Shown: positions 32,961-41,933, counted from the first letter of the stretch. The stretch is 64,000 nt of DNA from a bacterium (GCA_019637795.1 JAHBUY010000004.1:605260-669259), one strand, 5' to 3'. Notes: generated from the sequence alone by a model not told the origin. Numbers and translations are program-made.

Positions 32961-33863
32961 ATGGCACTGCTGAAGGATCGGGTCGCGATCGTCACCGGCG
33001 CTGGGCGCGGGTTGGGACGCGAGGAGGCATTGGCGCTGGCCGCCGAGGGCGCGCGGGTGATCGTCAACGACGTCGGCGTCTCGGTGAGCGGCGAGGGCGG
33101 CGATCAGACGCCGGCGCAGGCGGTGGTCGACGAGATCGCCGCGGCCGGCGGCGAGGCGATCGCCAACTACAGCGACATCGCCGATTGGCACGCCGCCAAG
33201 GGGCTCGTCGATCTCGCGTACGAGCGCTTCGGGCGGCTCGACATCCTGGTCAACAACGCCGGCGTCCTGCGCGATCGGATGAATTTCAACATGGCGGAGG
33301 ACGAATTCGACCTCGTGCTGAAGGTGCACTGCAAGGGCCACTTCGCCATGACCCGACACGCCTGCGCGCGCTGGCGCGAGCTCGCCAAGCAGACCGGCAA
33401 GACCTATGGGCGGATCATCAACACGTCGTCGGAGGCCGGCCTGATGGGCTCGGCCGGCAACAGCAACTACGCGATGGCCAAGGCGGCCATCGCCGCCCTG
33501 ACGATCAGCATCGGGCGCGAGATGGAGCGCTACGGGGTGACCGCCAACTTCATCGCCCCGCGGGCGCGCACCCGCATGACCGACACGATGCCGAACTCGT
33601 CGATGTTCGATAAGCCGGAGACCGGGTTCGACGCCTTCAACCCGGCGTGGCCGGCGCAGCTCGTCGTCTTCCTCGCCAGCGAGCCGGCCGGCGACTTCAC
33701 CGGCCAGGGCTTCGTCGTCTGGGGCGGCGAGGTGATGCTGGTCGGCGGCTGGCACATCCTCAACCAGATCAGCAAGCCCAACGCCGCCTTCACCGCCGCC
33801 GACCTGATCGCGCGCAAGGACGAGCTGTTCGGCTCCCACCCGAAACAACCCGGGTACATGTGA
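32961..33863 (+). CDS. Short-chain dehydrogenase of the 3-hydroxyacyl-CoA (MFE-2) type
   Basis: 300 residues. NAD-binding TGAGRGLG (near residue 13), NNAG, and the catalytic Ser-Tyr-Lys set in NTSSEAGLMG and NYAMAKAA. The segment VIVNDVGVSVSGEGGDQTPA at the end of strand 2 and the long C-terminal tail (KQPGYM) are typical of SDRs related to the peroxisomal multifunctional enzyme 2 dehydrogenase domain. These oxidise 3-hydroxyacyl-CoA in side-chain or fatty-acid breakdown. It is coupled by position to the ABM gene. The MaoC hydratase at the right end of the window would be a logical pathway partner but is far away. Confidence 0.9.
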   Translation: MALLKDRVAIVTGAGRGLGREEALALAAEGARVIVNDVGVSVSGEGGDQTPAQAVVDEIAAAGGEAIANYSDIADWHAAKGLVDLAYERFGRLDILVNNAGVLRDRMNFNMAEDEFDLVLKVHCKGHFAMTRHACARWRELAKQTGKTYGRIINTSSEAGLMGSAGNSNYAMAKAAIAALTISIGREMERYGVTANFIAPRARTRMTDTMPNSSMFDKPETGFDAFNPAWPAQLVVFLASEPAGDFTGQGFVVWGGEVMLVGGWHILNQISKPNAAFTAADLIARKDELFGSHPKQPGYM

Positions 33864-33890
33864 ACGGGCGCGCCGACCGCGCCGACTGTC

Positions 33891-34502
33891 TCAGCCGACG
33901 CGGTCGGTGATCGCGACGTGCCGCGGCTGGGCGCGGACGCGCCCCAGCCAGGCGTTCACCGCCGCGTAGCCGCCGAGATCGAAGCCGCCCTCGTGGGCGA
34001 CGTGGGTGTAGGCGTAGAGCGCGATGTCGGCGACGGTATAGCGTTCGGCGACGAAGAAGTCGCGCCGCGACAGGTGACGCTCCATGACGTCGAGGGCGGC
34101 GTAGCCGAGGGCGCGTTTGCCCTCGAGCATGGCGCGGCGCTCGGGGGTGAGCTGGTCGTGGGCGAGCCAGAAGCGCACCGTGGCGATGTTCGGCTCGTGG
34201 CTGTACTGCTCGAAGAACATCCACTGCAGCGCCTGGGCGCGCGCCAGTCGTTCCCCCGGCAGGAGCGGCGTGCCCTCGGCGAGGTAGCAGAGGATGGCGT
34301 TCGACTCGGCGAGATGCACGCCGGGCTCCAGCTCGAGGGTCGGGATGCGGCCGTTGGGGTTGCGGGCGAGGAACGCGGCGGTGTGCGTCTCGCCCTTGAG
34401 AATGTCCAGCTCGACCAGCTCGAAGGGCACGTCGAGCTGGCTGAGCAGCAGCCGCACCTTGTAGCCGTTGCCGGACGGTAGGTAGTCGTAGAGTCGATAC
34501 AT
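33891..34502 (-). CDS. Glutathione S-transferase
   Basis: 203 residues beginning MYRLYDYLPSGNGYKVRLLL. The N-terminal thioredoxin-like domain has the cis-Pro and glutathione-binding ESNAIL motif (NGRIPTLELEPGVHLAESNA), and the C-terminal helical domain has RYTVADIALYAYTHVA, the N-capping box. The active residue near the N terminus is likely Ser10 in LPSGN, as in beta/nu-like bacterial GSTs. It acts in the cytoplasm conjugating or reducing electrophiles. It converges with the SDR gene; the stops are 27 nt apart. Confidence 0.9.
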   Translation of the reverse strand: MYRLYDYLPSGNGYKVRLLLSQLDVPFELVELDILKGETHTAAFLARNPNGRIPTLELEPGVHLAESNAILCYLAEGTPLLPGERLARAQALQWMFFEQYSHEPNIATVRFWLAHDQLTPERRAMLEGKRALGYAALDVMERHLSRRDFFVAERYTVADIALYAYTHVAHEGGFDLGGYAAVNAWLGRVRAQPRHVAITDRVG

Positions 34503-34717
34503 CGCCGCGCCCTCCGCGCCGAAGGTGAGCGACCGATGCGCGGCGCGCAAGCGCGGCGTTTCGCCGACCGTGGCCGGCGGCGATGGCGGCCAGCGGCGGC
34601 GCGTACTCGTGCACCGTCGTTGAGATAGGGTTAGGCAGGTTGCCGGTCATCGGCGGTCCTCGCGAGGAACGCCGACATTGGCAGCGAACTTCGGAATTGG
34701 GACACTGGAGTCGCAAC

Positions 34718-35584
34718 ATGGATCTCGACACGTGGCGCGCCGGCGGACGGATCTTCCTTTATCGCGGTCTGGAGGTGTTGTACCGCGACGAGGGCGACGG
34801 GCCGGCGCTGCTCTGCATCCACGGGTTCCCCAGCGCCTCGTGGGACTGGCACAAGCTGTGGCCGGCGCTGACGGCGCGTTTCCGGGTGATCGCGCCCGAC
34901 ATGCTCGGCTTCGGCCTCTCGGCGAAGCCCATCCACTACGCCTATTCGCTACGCGATCAGGCCGACCTGCACGAGGCGCTGCTGACGACGCTCGGCGTCG
35001 CCAGCGTCGACGTGCTGGCGCACGACTACGGCGACAGCGTCGCCCAGGAACTGCTCGCCCGCCAGCGCGAGCGCCGCGACGGCCTGCGCCTGCGCTCCGT
35101 CTGCTTCCTCAACGGCGGGCTCTTCCCGGAGTGCCATCGCCCCCGCCCGGCGCAGACGCTGCTGCGCTCGCCCCTCGGCCCCCTGCTGGCGCGTCTCATC
35201 TCCGAGCGCCGCTTCGCCGCCGGCTTCGCCGAGGTCTTCGGACCGCACACCCGGCCGAGCCCGGACGAGCTGCACACGGTGTGGCTGCTCAATCGCGAGC
35301 ATGACGGGCTGCGGGTGGCGCCGAAGCTCATCCGCTATCTCGACGAACGCCGCCAGCAGCGCCAGCGCTGGGTGGAGGCGCTGCAACACAGCCCGGTGCC
35401 GCTGCGCTTCGTCAACGGCGCCGAGGATCCCGTGTCCGGCCGCCACATGGCCGACCGCTACCGCGAGATCGTGCCCGCTCCCGACGTCGTGCTGCTGGAG
35501 GGCATCGGCCACTACCCACAGCTCGAGGCGCCACAGCGGGTCCTCGATGCGTTCCTGCCGTTCGTGGCGACGGCGTCGCGCTGA
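34718..35584 (+). CDS. Alpha/beta hydrolase of the haloalkane-dehalogenase/epoxide-hydrolase group
   Basis: 288 residues. HGFPSASWDWHKLWPAL is the oxyanion-hole strand. The nucleophile position reads AHDYGDS, with Asp in place of Ser, as in haloalkane dehalogenases, epoxide hydrolases and mesoderm-specific-transcript-like proteins. The acid is in NGAEDPVSG and the base in GIGHYPQLEAP. The ATG at 34718 opens the DTWRAGGRIFLYRG start. The upstream gap (34503-34717) shows no other gene. A dehalogenase or epoxide hydrolase role is possible but the substrate is unknown. Confidence 0.85.
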   Translation: MDLDTWRAGGRIFLYRGLEVLYRDEGDGPALLCIHGFPSASWDWHKLWPALTARFRVIAPDMLGFGLSAKPIHYAYSLRDQADLHEALLTTLGVASVDVLAHDYGDSVAQELLARQRERRDGLRLRSVCFLNGGLFPECHRPRPAQTLLRSPLGPLLARLISERRFAAGFAEVFGPHTRPSPDELHTVWLLNREHDGLRVAPKLIRYLDERRQQRQRWVEALQHSPVPLRFVNGAEDPVSGRHMADRYREIVPAPDVVLLEGIGHYPQLEAPQRVLDAFLPFVATASR

Positions 35585-35614
35585 GACTCCTCCCGCATTC
35601 CCGCCGCCAGACGA

Positions 35615-35648
35615 CGACGCCCCGGCGTGTTGCCACACCGGGGCGTCG
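35615..35648. terminator. Bidirectional hairpin between convergent genes
   Basis: CGACGCCCCGGCGTG (35615-35629) and CACACCGGGGCGTCG (35634-35648) pair at 14 of 15 positions around a 4-nt loop. It is centred between the hydrolase stop (35584) and the stop of the convergent 35670 gene, which suits a shared terminator. No long U-run is present on either side. Confidence 0.65.
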
Positions 35649-35669
35649 GGTCAGGTCAGCTTCGCCGGC

Positions 35670-38462
35670 TCACGGGGTCTTGGCGCTGAACTGGTCGAGC
35701 TGGTTCTTCTTCGGGCTGGCGAACGAGCTCCCCCAGCAGATGCCGGTGGCGTTGTTGCGCAACTGCACGATGACCGGCAGGTCGCCCGGCGCCACCGGCA
35801 GATTGCTGTCGAAGTCGGGCAGGCTGGCCGCCTTGCCTTTGACCAGCGCCTTGCTCTTCCCGGCCCCACCGCCCTTGACGATGATCTTGGTGATGCCGTC
35901 GTTGATCGCCGACACGTCGTTGAACTTGTAGCCCTTGCTGCCGATCGCCGCCCACTTGCCGGCGTCGGGAGCGATGCTGGCGCCGTTGATGAGGGTCGGG
36001 GTCGCGCCGGCGTAGAAGCACAGCGCATAGGTCGCGCTGGTGGTCGGATCGGCGAACTCGGTCTGGGTGGTCGCGTCGCCCTTCGCCCACTTCCAGATCA
36101 GCTTGTCCTGATCGTCGTTCGGCTTGTTCTTGATCAGCAGCTTGTTCTTGGCCGCGCCGCGGCAGCTCACCGGGTTGACCGGGCAGTCGCCGGTGAAGCA
36201 GAGGTCGAGGCTCTCGTCGCAGCTCTCGCCCACGCCGCACGGGCTGCTGCCGCCGCCGCAGACGCCGCCGCTGCAGGTCTGGGTGCCGTTGCAGAAGTTG
36301 CTGTCGTCGCAGTTGGTGCCGTCGGCGACGAAATCGTTCGCCGGGCAATCGTTGTTGAGGCCGTCGCAGACTTCGGTGACGTCGCAGACGCCGGCCGCGC
36401 TGCGGCAGACCGCGGTGCTCTTGGCGTCCGCCGGGCAGGTCTTGTTCGTGCCGTCGCACACCTCGGTCACGTCGCAGACACCGGCCGAGGCGCGGCAGGT
36501 GCTGCCGTTCGGCAGCACGGCATCGGCCGGACAGGTCTTGGTGGTGCCGTTGCAGGTCTCGGCGACGTCGCAGACGCCGCTCGAGGTGCGGCAGACGGTG
36601 GTGTTGGGCTGGACCGCGTCGGTCGGGCAGGTCTTGTTGGTGCCGTCGCAGTACTCGTCGACGTCGCAGACCTCACCCGGGCTGGCGGCGCGGCACAGCG
36701 TGGTCGCCGGCTCGACCAGGTCGGCCGGGCAGTTGGCGCCGCTGCCGGTGCAGAACTCGTTGATGTCGCAGGCCTCGCCGGCGCTCGCAGCACGGCAGAG
36801 CGTGCTCGCCGGCTTGAAGGCGTCCGCCGGACAGTTGGCGTTCGACCCGTTGCACACCTCGGCCACGTCGCAGTCGCCCGCCACCGCGCGGCAGACCGTG
36901 CCGTTCGGCAGGAAGCTGTTCGCCGGGCAGGCGTTGCTGACGCCGTTGCAGGTCTCGGCCACGTCGCAGATGCCGGCCGAGGCGCGGCACTGAGTGCCCG
37001 CCGTGACCTTGGCGTCCGCCGGACAGGCGTTGTTGACGCCGTCGCAGAACTCCGCGACGTCGCAGACGCCGCCCGACGCGCGGCACTGCGCCGTGCTCTT
37101 GGCGTCCGGCGGACAGGTGTTGCTGACGCCGTTGCACGATTCCGCCGGGTCGCAGACGCCGCCCGAGGCACGGCAGACCGCCGTGCTCTTGGCGTCGGCC
37201 GGACAGTTCGGACCGCTGCCGCTGCACACCTCGGCGATGTCGCACGCGCCGGCCGAGGCGCGGCAGGTGGTGCCGGCGGTCACGAAGGCATCGGTCGGGC
37301 AGATCTTGGTCGTGCCGTCACAGGTCTCGGCGATGTCGCAGGCGCCGGCCACGCCGCGGCACACGGTGCCGATCGGCTTGATCTCGTCGGCCGGGCAGTC
37401 GACGCCGCTGCCGGTGCAGTATTCGTCCTCGTCGCACTCCTCGCCGGCCGAGGTGGCGCGGCAGACGGTGCTCGGCGGCAGGTAGACGTCCGCCGGACAG
37501 GTGGGGCTGACGCCGTTGCAGGTCTCCGGCGCGTCGCAGACGCCGGCCGGATTGCGGCACACGGTGCCGTCGGTCTTCAGGGTGCAGTTGCTCTTGCAAC
37601 ACGAGCCGAAGGTGCCGTTCGCCACCCCCTGGTCGCACTCCTCGCCGAAACTGCCATCGACGACCCCGTTGCCGCAGAGCGAGACGATCGAGACGCTGAC
37701 GAAGTGGCCGTCGTTGGCCTGGGTGCGGGACAGGGAGCCGGCGCCTGGATAGTCCCCCGCGGTCTGACCGGAGATCGTAGCAGGCAGGCCGGCGCGCACC
37801 GCGCATTCGTCGCCGCCGACCAGCGCACCGCCGCCGGGGCTGTTGCAGGAAGTCGTCCAACTGAAATTGAGCTGGTGGGGGACGTTGACGCCGTTGCTGG
37901 TGCCGTTGATCGTCGCAGTCGCGGACGTGGCGGCGACGCCGCCGCACGGCGAGCCGAAGCTGCACTGCCCCGTGGCGCCAGAGGTGCGCACGCCGGGATC
38001 GCCGAGGCTGAGCGAGCCCGACACCAGGGTGCCACCGCTCTGGGTGCCGGTCAGCGCGCCGACATCGGCCGTCGCCGCCACGGTCGCCAAGGTGGTGTCG
38101 TCCACCGTCGTCAGGCCGCCGCTCCAGTTGGTGGCGACCGTCAACTGATAGCTTCCCGGCACGTTGACGTTGAAGTTGATCCGATAGGCCGCGTTCGAGG
38201 AGATCGAGGAATTCGTGAAGGCGCCGCTGTCGGCGGCGCTCACCCAGGCGTAGCGGGCGGAGATCGACGTCGGGGACGATGAGATCGTGCGCTGCGACAG
38301 GAACTGCCTGCCGTCAGTCAGCCCATCGACGGTGAAATCCGCATCGCCGGTGTTGACGATGTTGACGCCGGAGATCTGCGCCGAGACCCGCGCCGCCAGC
38401 GCGGCGCACAGCGCGACCGTGACGACACCGAGTGCCGCTCCCCCGAATCTGATGCTCCTCAT
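35670..38462 (-). CDS. Secreted protein with 13 disintegrin-like cysteine repeats
   Basis: 930 residues. Signal peptide to about residue 28 (VTVALCAALAARVSA). An N-terminal beta domain (30-260) is followed by CGNGVVDGSFGEECDQG with CCKSNC (263-293), a cysteine block frequent in myxobacterial surface proteins. Thirteen repeats of 30-36 residues then run from about 302 to 720. Their consensus is C-R-A-x-x-G-x-C-D-x-x-E-x-C-x-G-x-x-x-x-C-P-x-D, the core cysteine signature of ADAM/snake-venom disintegrin domains; a degenerate fourteenth follows. The last 170 residues form a separate domain (KNKLLIKNKPNDDQDKLIW, TYALCFYAG, ending NATGICWGSSF). No protease domain is present. Extracellular binding or structural role inferred. 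Confidence 0.8.
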   Translation of the reverse strand: MRSIRFGGAALGVVTVALCAALAARVSAQISGVNIVNTGDADFTVDGLTDGRQFLSQRTISSSPTSISARYAWVSAADSGAFTNSSISSNAAYRINFNVNVPGSYQLTVATNWSGGLTTVDDTTLATVAATADVGALTGTQSGGTLVSGSLSLGDPGVRTSGATGQCSFGSPCGGVAATSATATINGTSNGVNVPHQLNFSWTTSCNSPGGGALVGGDECAVRAGLPATISGQTAGDYPGAGSLSRTQANDGHFVSVSIVSLCGNGVVDGSFGEECDQGVANGTFGSCCKSNCTLKTDGTVCRNPAGVCDAPETCNGVSPTCPADVYLPPSTVCRATSAGEECDEDEYCTGSGVDCPADEIKPIGTVCRGVAGACDIAETCDGTTKICPTDAFVTAGTTCRASAGACDIAEVCSGSGPNCPADAKSTAVCRASGGVCDPAESCNGVSNTCPPDAKSTAQCRASGGVCDVAEFCDGVNNACPADAKVTAGTQCRASAGICDVAETCNGVSNACPANSFLPNGTVCRAVAGDCDVAEVCNGSNANCPADAFKPASTLCRAASAGEACDINEFCTGSGANCPADLVEPATTLCRAASPGEVCDVDEYCDGTNKTCPTDAVQPNTTVCRTSSGVCDVAETCNGTTKTCPADAVLPNGSTCRASAGVCDVTEVCDGTNKTCPADAKSTAVCRSAAGVCDVTEVCDGLNNDCPANDFVADGTNCDDSNFCNGTQTCSGGVCGGGSSPCGVGESCDESLDLCFTGDCPVNPVSCRGAAKNKLLIKNKPNDDQDKLIWKWAKGDATTQTEFADPTTSATYALCFYAGATPTLINGASIAPDAGKWAAIGSKGYKFNDVSAINDGITKIIVKGGGAGKSKALVKGKAASLPDFDSNLPVAPGDLPVIVQLRNNATGICWGSSFASPKKNQLDQFSAKTP

Positions 38463-38522
38463 GTCGCCCCCCTTGCTGCCGGAAAGCCGCCCGGGCCCCG
38501 CCGCGGCTGGTATGCTGTTGAC

Positions 38523-38553
38523 TGGATAGCACGGGTCCAGTCGTCGAAGTCAA
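38523..38553 (-). promoter_or_regulatory. Candidate promoter of the disintegrin-like gene
   Basis: On the minus strand TTGACT (38553-38548) and TATCCA (38528-38523, preceded by TGC, an extended -10) are 19 bp apart, and the box ends about 60 bp before the ATG at 38462. The wide spacing lowers confidence. Confidence 0.4.
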
Positions 38554-38683
38554 CCGGAAGATTGCCTGGTCCAGCTAGGCCGCGACCGCGGCGCTGCCCG
38601 GCCTCGATCCCCGGCGGCCGACGGCCACGCCGCCCACTTCACGGCGGGCGGCCACATCCTGCGAGCGGAGATTTGGCCTTGCT

Positions 38684-38857
38684 CTGACGAAACATTTCAC
38701 CACGGAGGCACGGAGACACGGAACAACCTGGACAAGAGGGGGTTCGGGCGCGCGGTCCCCAACGCCATCAGCAATGGCCATGGGGATCGCACCACCCGCC
38801 AGTCCGACGCTGCCCCCTCCGTGTCTCCGTGCCTCCGTGGTGAAGGTGTTTTGTCGC
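38684..38857. mobile_element. Inverted-repeat element (MITE-like), copy 1
   Basis: About 174 bp with terminal arms of nearly 40 bp. The left arm runs from TGACGAAACATTTCACC into ACGGAGGCACGGAGACACGG; the right arm (38818-38857) is its near-perfect reverse complement, ending GTGTTTTGTCGC. The core of about 95 bp has no coding sense. It lies directly upstream of the 38887 oxidoreductase gene. It is non-autonomous, with no transposase seen. Confidence 0.7.
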
Positions 38858-38886
38858 ATCGAGGTTAGGGATATGCCTCCACCCCG

Positions 38887-41121
38887 ATGACGCACGAGAT
38901 CCGGCGCGACTGGGGGACGCGCCTGCAGGCGGCGGTGCCGTTCGGGCTGGGACGGACCAAACCCAAGCATTTCCGCGACATGGCGCGGGTCGTCTGGGCC
39001 AACCGCGACAATGCCCGCTACGCCTGGCAGGTGCTGAGCCGCGGCGTCTGCGACGGCTGCGCCCTCGGCGTCGCCGGCCTGCACGACTGGACCATCGACG
39101 GCGTCCACCTGTGCATGACCCGGCTCAACCTGCTGCGGCTCAATACCATGCCGGCCCTCGATCCGGCCCGCCTCGGCGACGCCGAGGCGCTGCGCGGCCT
39201 GGGCAACGAGGCGCTGCGCGATCTCGGCCGCCTGCCGGTGCCGCTGCTGCGCGAGCGCGGCGACCGCGGCTTCCGCCGCATCACCTGGAGCGAGGCCTAC
39301 GCCCGCATCGCCGCCCGCATCCGCGGCAGCGATCCGCGCCGCGTCGCCTTCTTCCTCACCGCCCGGGCGCTCACCAACGAGGTCTACTACGTCGCCCAGA
39401 AGGTGGCGCGCTTTCTCGGCACGAACAACATCGACAACGCGGCCCGCCTCTGCCACTCGCCCTCGACCGGGGCGATGAAGCGCGCCCTCGGGGTCGCCGC
39501 CAGCACCTGCGGCTACCGCGACTGGTTCGGCACCGACCTGATCGTCTTCTTCGGCTCGAATCCCGCCAACGACCAGCCGGTGGCGATGAAATACCTGCAC
39601 GAAGCCAAGCGGCGGGGCACCCGCGTCGTGCTCGTCAACCCGCTGCGCGAGCCGGGCATGGATCGCTATTGGGTGCCGTCGACGCCGCGCAGCGCGCTCT
39701 TCGGCACCGACATCGCCGACTACTGGTTCCCGGTCGCCCAGCGCGGCGACATCGCCTTCCTCACCGGCGTCATCTCGATCCTCATCGAACGCGGCTGGAT
39801 CGACCGCGACTTCGTCGATCGCCACACCAGCGGCCTCGCCGAGCTCGCCGCCGCGGTCGCCGCCGTCGACTGGCCGGCGCTGGAGGCGCAGGCGGGCCTG
39901 CCGCGCGCCAGCATGGAGGAGCTCGCCGCGCTGTTCCGCGACGCGCGCACTGCCGTGCTGGTGTGGAGCATGGGCATCACCCAGCACGCCAGCGGCGGCG
40001 AGGCGGTGCAGATGATCGTCAACCTGGGCCTGCTGCGCGGCTACGTCGGCCGCGAGCGCTGCGGCCTGATGCCGATCCGCGGCCACTCCGGCGTCCAGGG
40101 CGGCGCCGAGATGGGCGCCTACGCGACCGCGCTGCCCGGCAGCGTCGCGATCACGCCCGAGTCGGCGCAGGCGCTGACGCTCGAGTACGGGTTCCCGGTG
40201 CCGGAGACGCCCGGGCTGACCGCCCCGGAAATGGTCGAGGCCGCGGCGCGCGGCGATCTCGACCTCCTCTACTCGCTCGGCGGCAACCTGCTGCGCACCC
40301 TGCCCGATCCCGCCTACGTCGCCGACGCCCTGTCCGTGCTGCCGATGCGCGTCCACCAGGACATCATCGTCACCGACCAGATGCTGATCCCGCCGGCCGG
40401 CGACGACGGCCAGGTGCTGCTGCTGCCGGCCAAGACCCGCTACGAGCAGGACGGCGGCGGCACCCAGACCAGCACCGAACGGCGGGTGATGTTCAGCCCC
40501 GAGCTGCCGCGCGCCGTCGGCGAGGCGCGCGCCGAGTGGCGCATCCTGCGCGAGCTGGCGGCGGCGGTCGACCCGCAGCGCGCCGAGCTGCTCGGCTGCG
40601 ACAGCGGTGCGGCGATCCGCGAGGAGATCGCCCGCGTCGTGCCGCTCTACCAGGGCATCCAGCAATTGCGGTCGGCCGGCGAGTCGTTCCAGTACGGCGG
40701 CCCGCACCTGGCGCCCGGCGGCCGGTTCCCGACCGCCGACGGCCGCGCCCGCCTGATTCCGGTGCCGCTGCCGGCGGCGGAGCGGCCACCCGGCACCTTC
40801 GTGGTCAGCAGCCGCCGCGGCAAGCAGTTCAACACCCTGATCTACGCCGAGGTCGACCCGCTCACCGGCGCCGCCCGCGATGCCGTCCTCATGCACCCCG
40901 ACGACGCCGCCGCCCTGCACCTGCGCGGCGGCGATCGCATCGCCCTGGTCAGCGACCACGGCCGCTTCGCGGGCCGCGTCCACCTGGCGCCGATCGCCCG
41001 CGGCAATCTGCAGGTGCACTGGCCGGAGTCGAACCCGCTGCTCGCCCGCGGCGTCGTCGACGCGCTCGGCGGCGTGCCCGATTACCTCGCGGTGGTGCGC
41101 ATCGAGCGCCGCGAGGAATGA
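38887..41121 (+). CDS. FdhF/YdeP-family molybdopterin oxidoreductase
   Basis: 744 residues. The N terminus has CDGCALGVAGLHDWTIDG and HLCMTRLNLL, the cysteine arrangement of the YdeP/CbbBc branch of formate-dehydrogenase-H-like enzymes. ITWSEAYARIAARI, NNIDNAARLCHSPS, FFGSNPANDQPVAMKYLHEA and RGHSGVQGGAEMG are Mo-bisMGD contact blocks. The C-terminal domain includes SSRRGKQFNTLIY. The usual FDH active Cys/Sec position sits in the RLCHSPS segment. Substrate is unknown for most members; E. coli YdeP is linked to acid resistance. The gene is bracketed by the two MITE-like elements at 38684 and 41184. No FdhD-type maturation gene adjoins. Confidence 0.87.
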   Translation: MTHEIRRDWGTRLQAAVPFGLGRTKPKHFRDMARVVWANRDNARYAWQVLSRGVCDGCALGVAGLHDWTIDGVHLCMTRLNLLRLNTMPALDPARLGDAEALRGLGNEALRDLGRLPVPLLRERGDRGFRRITWSEAYARIAARIRGSDPRRVAFFLTARALTNEVYYVAQKVARFLGTNNIDNAARLCHSPSTGAMKRALGVAASTCGYRDWFGTDLIVFFGSNPANDQPVAMKYLHEAKRRGTRVVLVNPLREPGMDRYWVPSTPRSALFGTDIADYWFPVAQRGDIAFLTGVISILIERGWIDRDFVDRHTSGLAELAAAVAAVDWPALEAQAGLPRASMEELAALFRDARTAVLVWSMGITQHASGGEAVQMIVNLGLLRGYVGRERCGLMPIRGHSGVQGGAEMGAYATALPGSVAITPESAQALTLEYGFPVPETPGLTAPEMVEAAARGDLDLLYSLGGNLLRTLPDPAYVADALSVLPMRVHQDIIVTDQMLIPPAGDDGQVLLLPAKTRYEQDGGGTQTSTERRVMFSPELPRAVGEARAEWRILRELAAAVDPQRAELLGCDSGAAIREEIARVVPLYQGIQQLRSAGESFQYGGPHLAPGGRFPTADGRARLIPVPLPAAERPPGTFVVSSRRGKQFNTLIYAEVDPLTGAARDAVLMHPDDAAALHLRGGDRIALVSDHGRFAGRVHLAPIARGNLQVHWPESNPLLARGVVDALGGVPDYLAVVRIERREE

Positions 41122-41183
41122 CGGCCGCCGGGCCGCGTGGCCGAGGAGGGTGGCGTCGGGGGCGATCCCTAGCGGGCTGACCT

Positions 41184-41384
41184 TGATGCGACAGAAGACT
41201 TTCACCACGGAGGCGCGGAGCCACGGAGAGTGACTGGTCTCGAAGCCCGCTCAGCGCTCATCGCAAAGTTCATTGGAAATGGAGTGCGAGGGAGGCCCCG
41301 CGCCTTCGCTATGGCACCGAGCCCTCCCTGTCTCCGTGCCTCCGTGGTGAGGAGTCTCCGTGGTGAGGAGTCTTTTGTGGCTAC
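41184..41384. mobile_element. Inverted-repeat element (MITE-like), copy 2
   Basis: The left arm (41184-41230) reads TGATGCGACAGAAGACTTTC then ACCACGGAGGCGCGGAG; the right arm (about 41328-41384) is CTCCGTGCCTCCGTGGTGAG with the CTCCGTGGTGAGGAGT unit duplicated, ending TCTTTTGTGGC. It is the same family as copy 1 but more diverged. Its right tip reaches into the last codons of the convergent-side CYTH gene (stop at 41381-41383), so its insertion or decay may have set that C terminus. Confidence 0.65.
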
Positions 41385-41917
41385 GTTTCTCGCCCGAATG
41401 ATCCGCCCCCGGCCGGGGCGGCACGATCAGCCATCAACTCGGCGTAGGAGGCGCGGATCAGATCGCCGGCGCGCAGGCCGAGCGCGGCCATGAGGCGATC
41501 GACCTGCGCCCGGCAGGCGGCGTCGTCGTGCGCCGCGTCGACCACCGCTTCGAGCTCGAGGAACGTGCCCAGCCCGTCGACGGTGTCGAGGTGGAGGCGC
41601 ACGTTGTCGATCAGCAGCACCTCGCGCCGCTTGCGGACGACCACGATCGGCTCCCCCGGCAGCGCGGCGTCGTCGGCCAGCGGGGTGATCGTGTAGTCGC
41701 TGGCGCGCACGCCGCTCGCCTCCGGCCGCCGGTAGTCGATGCGCTCGCGTCGCCCGCCGGCGATCTGCCGGATCTTCACCCGCCGCCCGCCGTCGAGCGC
41801 CACGTAGGTATCGACCTGCTCCTCGACCGCGTGCGGCCGCCCGCCCACGCGCAGGGCGACGGCGCGGGCCGCGTCGGGGTCGACCAGCCGGGCCTTGATC
41901 TCGATGTTGCGCGCCAT
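41381..41917 (-). CDS. CYTH-domain protein (class IV adenylate cyclase / triphosphatase-like)
   Basis: 178 residues starting MARNIEIKARLVDPDAARAV. The E-I-K-A-R motif is the E-x-E-x-K-type entry of CYTH tunnels. QVDTYVALDGGRRVKIRQ, RRERIDYRRPEASGVRASDY, RKRREVLLIDNVRLHLD and FLELEAVVDA supply the basic and acidic rows. CYTH enzymes bind triphosphates: CyaB cyclases, thiamine triphosphatase or inorganic triphosphatase. The exact activity is undecided. The last residues (GGSFGRET) coincide with the tip of an inverted-repeat element. It lies 16 nt downstream of the exporter operon on the same strand. Confidence 0.85.
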   Translation of the reverse strand: MARNIEIKARLVDPDAARAVALRVGGRPHAVEEQVDTYVALDGGRRVKIRQIAGGRRERIDYRRPEASGVRASDYTITPLADDAALPGEPIVVVRKRREVLLIDNVRLHLDTVDGLGTFLELEAVVDAAHDDAACRAQVDRLMAALGLRAGDLIRASYAELMADRAAPAGGGSFGRET

Positions 41918-41933
41918 CGGTCTCGCCCGCCGT

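Noticed and set aside
36100..37600. Regular 96-108 bp repeat spacing resembling a CRISPR or tandem-repeat array
   Set aside because: All units are in one open frame, vary at synonymous-like positions and encode the disintegrin-like cysteine motif; there are no conserved repeat/unique spacer blocks.
35301..38282. 993-residue open frame on the plus strand opposite the disintegrin-like gene
   Set aside because: It is rich in Gly/Ala/Arg/Val with repeated low-complexity blocks that mirror the cysteine repeats of the minus-strand gene; there is no start context and no fold-like pattern.
19261..41121. Possibility that the two molybdopterin oxidoreductases form one enzyme complex
   Set aside because: They belong to different branches, lie 17 kb apart on opposite strands and have no shared electron-transfer subunit nearby.
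38575..41208. 877-residue minus-strand open frame opposite the FdhF/YdeP gene
   Set aside because: It is an antisense shadow; both its ends run through the inverted-repeat elements and it has no recognisable domain.
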